From assembly GCA_900540905.1 (NCBI GenBank), contig UQHR01000057.1:1-7120 (forward strand): 7,120 bases of DNA. Direction: 5' to 3'. The position numbers and the translations under genes are program-made. Positions 5,042 to 7,120 of the stretch are shown here, piece by piece; within the stretch, counting starts at the first letter, position 1; each line of letters starts with the position of its first letter. The notes under the pieces were generated by a model that ran no database searches, was not told the origin of the DNA, and saw nothing but the letters and a program-made list of their open reading frames with translations. The stretch comes from an uncultured Collinsella sp. (lineage in GTDB: Bacteria > Actinomycetota > Coriobacteriia > Coriobacteriales > Coriobacteriaceae).

Positions 5042-5947
5042 CTAGATGCTCAGCCAGCGATCGCCCTCGGCTCGGCAAAAGCCCTCACGCTCCAGGTCGG
5101 CTAGAATGCCCGCGACAAGCTCGCGCTCGACCGGTCCACGCCCAGCCGCCGCTTCCATCTCGTTAACGCCCACCACGACATCAGCAAGCGTAATCCCCGC
5201 CGGCTGGCCATCGCGCGCTGCCAGCAACATGCGCACGATATGCGCGCGCTTTTGGCGACGTGAGCCCTCAAACTTTGACTGACGGCTATAGCCCGCCGAA
5301 CGCCTAGACGGATTGGGCAACGTCTTTTTTAGATATGCGCCGTAATCCAGCAACGCGTAATACCACGCGCGCGGCGTGTCGGCATCATCGAGCGGCACGG
5401 CAAAGGGAGCGGTCTCGTCCGCCAACGCACCAGGGGCCGCCGGACAGGCCGCCTGAATCAGCGGCACCAGCTCGCGATCGGGAACAGCCGGTACATCGGG
5501 AAAGAAGTGATGCAGAAAGACCGTGCGCACGTTGGTCTCCAGATACACGCCCGGAAGATCAAACGCAAACGACCGGATACCTTGCGCCGTTGCCGGTCCA
5601 ATACCAGGCAGAGCGACCAAGTCACGCGTCTCGTGCGGAAACTCCCCACCCCAATCCTCTACGACCCGTTGAGCGGCCTTGTGGAGCGCCAGAGCACGTC
5701 GGTTGTAGCCCATCCCCTGCCAAGCGTCCAAAACATCGGAAGGCGCGGCCTGGGCAAGCGCCTGCACGGTCGGAAAGCGATCGAGCCACGCCGGCATGCG
5801 CGTCTCCACGCGCGGCACCTGTGTTTGCTGCAGCATAACCTCGGAAAGCCAAATGATGTACGGATCGCGCGTGCGGCGCCACGGAAGGTCGCGATAACGC
5901 AGGACCCCTTCCGAACGAATCATCGAACGAAAGGGGTCCTGAATCAT
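5042..5947 (-). CDS. MutY-family (A/G-specific adenine glycosylase-like) DNA glycosylase without Fe-S cluster
   Basis: The 301-residue protein belongs to the HhH-GPD superfamily of base-excision glycosylases. MutY-like landmarks are LPWRRTRDPY (21-30), the active-site region WLSEVMLQQTQV with the catalytic Glu at 36, WQGMGYNRRALALHKAA (76-92) and the helix-hairpin-helix LPGIGPATAQ (113-122). MutY removes A opposite 8-oxoG. Two departures stand out. The Asp of the usual LDGNV motif is replaced by Glu137 in LETNVRTVFLHHFFP. The four-Cys [4Fe-4S] loop is absent: after LDYGAYLKKTLPNPSRRS the region reads SKFEGSRRQKRAHIV. The C-terminus (about 250-301) looks like a small winged-helix rather than the Nudix-like MutY domain. 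Start ATG 5947 has AAGGAG 7 bases upstream. It lies 21 bases after the Rrf2 gene, so the two are probably co-transcribed. Substrate specificity is uncertain. Confidence 0.9.
   Translation of the reverse strand: MIQDPFRSMIRSEGVLRYRDLPWRRTRDPYIIWLSEVMLQQTQVPRVETRMPAWLDRFPTVQALAQAAPSDVLDAWQGMGYNRRALALHKAAQRVVEDWGGEFPHETRDLVALPGIGPATAQGIRSFAFDLPGVYLETNVRTVFLHHFFPDVPAVPDRELVPLIQAACPAAPGALADETAPFAVPLDDADTPRAWYYALLDYGAYLKKTLPNPSRRSAGYSRQSKFEGSRRQKRAHIVRMLLAARDGQPAGITLADVVVGVNEMEAAAGRGPVERELVAGILADLEREGFCRAEGDRWLSI
5900..5941 (-). repeat. 11-bp inverted repeat at the start of the glycosylase coding region
   Basis: CAGGACCCCTT (5900-5910) and AAGGGGTCCTG (5931-5941) are perfect complements around a 20-base loop. 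In the mRNA the hairpin begins 6 bases after the A of the start codon, and its loop contains a second in-frame ATG (Met9). The loop itself carries a direct repeat of CGAACGA. The position is suited to modulating translation or acting as an operator, though it may be chance. Confidence 0.7.
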
Positions 5948-5968
5948 ATCTATGCTCCTTATGCGGCG

Positions 5969-6454
5969 CTATTCCTCCCGGCAAGCACATGCACAGGCGG
6001 CGTACTCGGGAAACGCGTCGCGGTCGGCGAATTTGGAATCGACGGCCGGGAACTGGCGGTGAGCGACGATGTCGCCGAGCGAAACGGAATCGAGGTAGTC
6101 GCGCATCAACGCCTGGGCTCCGGCCCACAGGGGATGATAGCAGCACGTGCCCATGCGCGCACAGTCACCATCGGGCGCGGTGCAATCGTTCATAACCATA
6201 GGACCCTGAACAGCCTCGACGACCTGGCGGATAGTGACGTCGTCCGGACTGACCTTGAGACGCATGCCACCGTGGACGCCACGCAGGCTCTCCACAATAC
6301 CGGCCTGGACCAAACCGTGCTGAATCGAGCGGGCAAACGAATACGGGACATTGACCTCTTCGGCAGCGGTGCGAACAGAAAGCAAACGCTCCGGCTCCTC
6401 GGCAAGCATTGCAAGCATGCGAAGGGCATAATCAGTCTTCCTCGATATGTCCAT
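5969..6454 (-). CDS. Rrf2-family transcriptional regulator, cysteine-rich
   Basis: The 161-residue protein opens with MDISRKTDYALRMLAML and has the Rrf2 winged-helix DNA-binding domain: LLSVRTAAEEVNVPYSFARSIQ as recognition region at about 24-45, wing SLRGVHGGMRLKVSPDDVTI at about 56-75. Members such as IscR, NsrR and RsrR sense Fe-S clusters, nitric oxide or redox through three cysteines. Here the cysteine loop NDCTAPDGDCARMGTCCYH gives C91, C98, C104 and C105. A further cluster of three alternating cysteines (CACAC, 154-158) ends the protein, which is unusual. ATG 6454 follows AAAGGGG at about 5 bases. It heads a probable operon with the MutY-like glycosylase and likely autoregulates through the palindromic leader upstream. 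Ligand and target genes are not determined by the sequence. Confidence 0.94.
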   Translation of the reverse strand: MDISRKTDYALRMLAMLAEEPERLLSVRTAAEEVNVPYSFARSIQHGLVQAGIVESLRGVHGGMRLKVSPDDVTIRQVVEAVQGPMVMNDCTAPDGDCARMGTCCYHPLWAGAQALMRDYLDSVSLGDIVAHRQFPAVDSKFADRDAFPEYAACACACREE

Positions 6455-6479
6455 GTTTCCCCTTTCAAGGAATACGAAC

Positions 6480-6493
6480 AGCTCGAACGAGCT
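6480..6493. promoter_or_regulatory. Dyad AGCTCG-AA-CGAGCT in the Rrf2 leader
   Basis: The 6-bp arms are perfect around two bases and lie 25 bases before the Rrf2 start codon. A further GAGCT at 6502-6506 lets the same sequence form an alternative hairpin. It could be an operator or an RNA hairpin near the ribosome site. Confidence 0.35.
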
Positions 6494-6586
6494 CCGGGGC
6501 CGAGCTTGTGTCGAGACGCTAAATGACCGCTAGGACATCCAAATGGTAAACCGGATATCCACTGAGTGCCGCGCTTGGAGCGAAAT

Positions 6587-6597
6587 GCATCAGATGC
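6587..6597. promoter_or_regulatory. Dyad GCATC-A-GATGC downstream of the predicted start site
   Basis: This perfect 5-1-5 palindrome lies about 10-20 bases downstream of the predicted transcription start of the Rrf2 operon, a usual place for a repressor site. It does not match a named Rrf2 consensus that I can verify. Confidence 0.35.
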
Positions 6598-6614
6598 GGC
6601 CTACAGTGCAATTT

Positions 6615-6643
6615 AGTATAACCTAACCCCCTGTCTCGTTGAA
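6615..6643 (-). promoter_or_regulatory. Candidate promoter of the Rrf2-glycosylase operon
   Basis: On the minus strand TATACT (6620-6615) is a good -10, with TTCAAC (6643-6638) 17 bases upstream as a weak -35. The -10 sits inside TTAG-GTTATA-CTAA, a short dyad that a repressor could cover. Weak -35 boxes are common where regulators act. The leader from here to the start codon would be about 150 bases. Confidence 0.42.
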
Positions 6644-6647
6644 CGGG

Positions 6648-6659
6648 TGTTGCGCAACA
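6648..6659. promoter_or_regulatory. 12-bp perfect palindrome TGTTGCGCAACA just upstream of the -35
   Basis: The 12-base sequence is its own complement and ends 5 bases upstream of the candidate -35 of the Rrf2 operon. Ten of its bases plus one neighbour (TGCGCAACAA) recur at 6959-6968 over the -35 of the tRNA-Asp promoter. It may be an operator or an activator site. Confidence 0.4.
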
Positions 6660-6700
6660 AACCTCTTGTTTAAACAGATATACTTATTTGCTTTTACTTG

Positions 6701-6714
6701 CGCCCTCGAGGGCG
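6701..6714. repeat. 14-bp perfect palindrome CGCCCTCGAGGGCG
   Basis: This self-complementary GC-rich sequence lies in the AT-rich distal part of the intergenic stretch. No U-tract follows directly on either strand, so terminator function is doubtful. It could be a binding site or part of an upstream regulatory region. Confidence 0.4.
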
Positions 6715-6775
6715 TGGGGATTCCGATCAAAGAAACGTCAAAGCAATCACTCCGACACAATGGCCTATTAAACGC

Positions 6776-6800
6776 AAAAAGCCACGTCCGAAGACGTGGC
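6776..6800 (-). terminator. Terminator of tRNA-Asp
   Basis: On the minus strand GCCACGTC, a TTCG tetraloop and GACGTGGC form a perfect 8-bp stem followed by TTTTTGCG. It begins 12 bases after the CCA end of the tRNA. This is a classic intrinsic terminator with an extra-stable UUCG loop. Confidence 0.88.
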
Positions 6801-6811
6801 TTTAATTGCGT

Positions 6812-6889
<78 letters not shown>

Positions 6890-6935
6890 AGGCAGTCGTT
6901 CGCGTTTGTTTCCGCTCGCGTGCGCTGCGGGGATT

Positions 6936-6965
6936 AGTATACACAGAAGTCTGTCCGGTGCGCAA
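6936..6965 (-). promoter_or_regulatory. Promoter of tRNA-Asp
   Basis: On the minus strand TTGCGC (6965-6960) and TATACT (6941-6936) are spaced by 18 bases, placing transcription about 40 bases before the mature tRNA. The bases between are GC-rich (CCCCGCAGCGC), resembling the discriminator of stringently controlled stable-RNA promoters; that reading is inference. Confidence 0.62.
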
Positions 6966-6969
6966 CAAC

Positions 6970-6987
6970 TTTTTTGAAAAAATTTTT
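6970..6987. promoter_or_regulatory. A/T tract directly upstream of the tRNA-Asp promoter
   Basis: TTTTTT-G-AAAAAA-TTTTT is placed 5 bases upstream of the tRNA -35, where an UP element would bind the RNA polymerase alpha subunit. A CCCTC/GAGGG hairpin (6991-7003) lies just beyond, so the tract could instead serve as the U-tract of a terminator for an upstream minus-strand gene outside the window. Both uses are possible at once. Confidence 0.45.
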
Positions 6988-7026
6988 GGGCCCTCCGGGA
7001 GGGTCTCCGGGGCCGGCTGGCGCGGG

Positions 7027-7111
7027 TTAAGTTTGCTGCTCTACAGTCCTGCGCAAGACGGAAAGCACATTAAGTGCTTTCCTTTGCGTGCGGAACTCGC
7101 GACAAACTTAA
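7027..7111. repeat. Nested inverted repeats, possible structured RNA or terminator
   Basis: Outer arms TTAAGTTTG (7027-7035) and CAAACTTAA (7103-7111) are perfect 9-bp complements. Inside them GGAAAGCAC (7060-7068) and GTGCTTTCC (7074-7082) form a second 9-bp stem with a five-base loop, extended by CGCAA/TTGCG after a small bulge. No ORF or U-tract explains the structure. It lies upstream of the tRNA-Asp promoter and runs close to the window edge, so its context is incomplete. Confidence 0.6.
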
Positions 7112-7120
7112 ACAGCGGGC

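Larger units (their letters stand above)
6455..6775. other. Regulatory intergenic stretch upstream of the Rrf2 gene
   Basis: No gene is supported in this stretch. It holds a candidate minus-strand promoter (6615-6643), a leader of about 150 bases before the Rrf2 start, and four separate perfect or near-perfect palindromes (6480-6493, 6587-6597, 6648-6659, 6701-6714). The density of dyad symmetry around a regulator's own promoter suggests operators. The distal part (6715-6775) shows nothing I can identify. Confidence 0.6.

Noticed and set aside
5507..6526. A 339-codon plus-strand open frame opposite the glycosylase and Rrf2 genes
   Set aside because: Both minus-strand genes are recognisable families with ribosome sites and conserved motifs; the plus-strand frame has neither.

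Overview
The window looks like a core-chromosome stretch from a high-GC, anaerobic Actinomycetota gut bacterium of the Coriobacteriia, most likely Collinsella. This is inferred from the moderately high GC content, the rubrerythrin, the iron-sulphur-type Rrf2 regulator, the Fe-S-less MutY-like glycosylase and my general familiarity with these proteins. No marker gene here proves the genus.

Apart from the last codons of a plus-strand gene at 1-29, every gene lies on the minus strand. Read in the direction of transcription (right to left) they are: tRNA-Asp with its promoter and terminator (6965-6776); a 325-base regulatory stretch; an Rrf2 regulator (6454-5969) followed after 21 bases by a MutY-family DNA glycosylase (5947-5042), a probable two-gene operon; rubrerythrin (4927-4388); a four-helix membrane protein of unknown function (4109-3477); a single-pass membrane protein with a Gln-rich head (3043-2609); a small protein whose stop overlaps the TTG start of an HTH-domain protein (2437-1683), arranged like a toxin-antitoxin or small regulatory pair; and RmuC (1631-276), which ends in a hairpin converging on the terminator of the plus-strand gene.

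The most unusual structure is a duplicated 3'-end module at 3289-3459 and 4194-4366. After the stop codons of the four-helix protein and of rubrerythrin comes a near-perfect hairpin of 29-30 bp. Its loop core is an identical 25 nt in both copies, while its arms are unrelated in sequence between the copies but still pair. A conserved spacer of about 50 nt follows, then a terminator hairpin with the same 10-bp stem. Pairing preserved with divergent arms argues for selection on, or a copying mechanism for, the hairpin itself. It could be a structured 3'-UTR RNA or a small palindromic mobile repeat.

Functionally the window mixes oxidative-stress defence (rubrerythrin), DNA maintenance (RmuC, the MutY-like glycosylase) and a cysteine-rich Rrf2 sensor that may link redox or iron-sulphur state to repair. 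The remaining genes are unassigned membrane proteins and the HTH pair.
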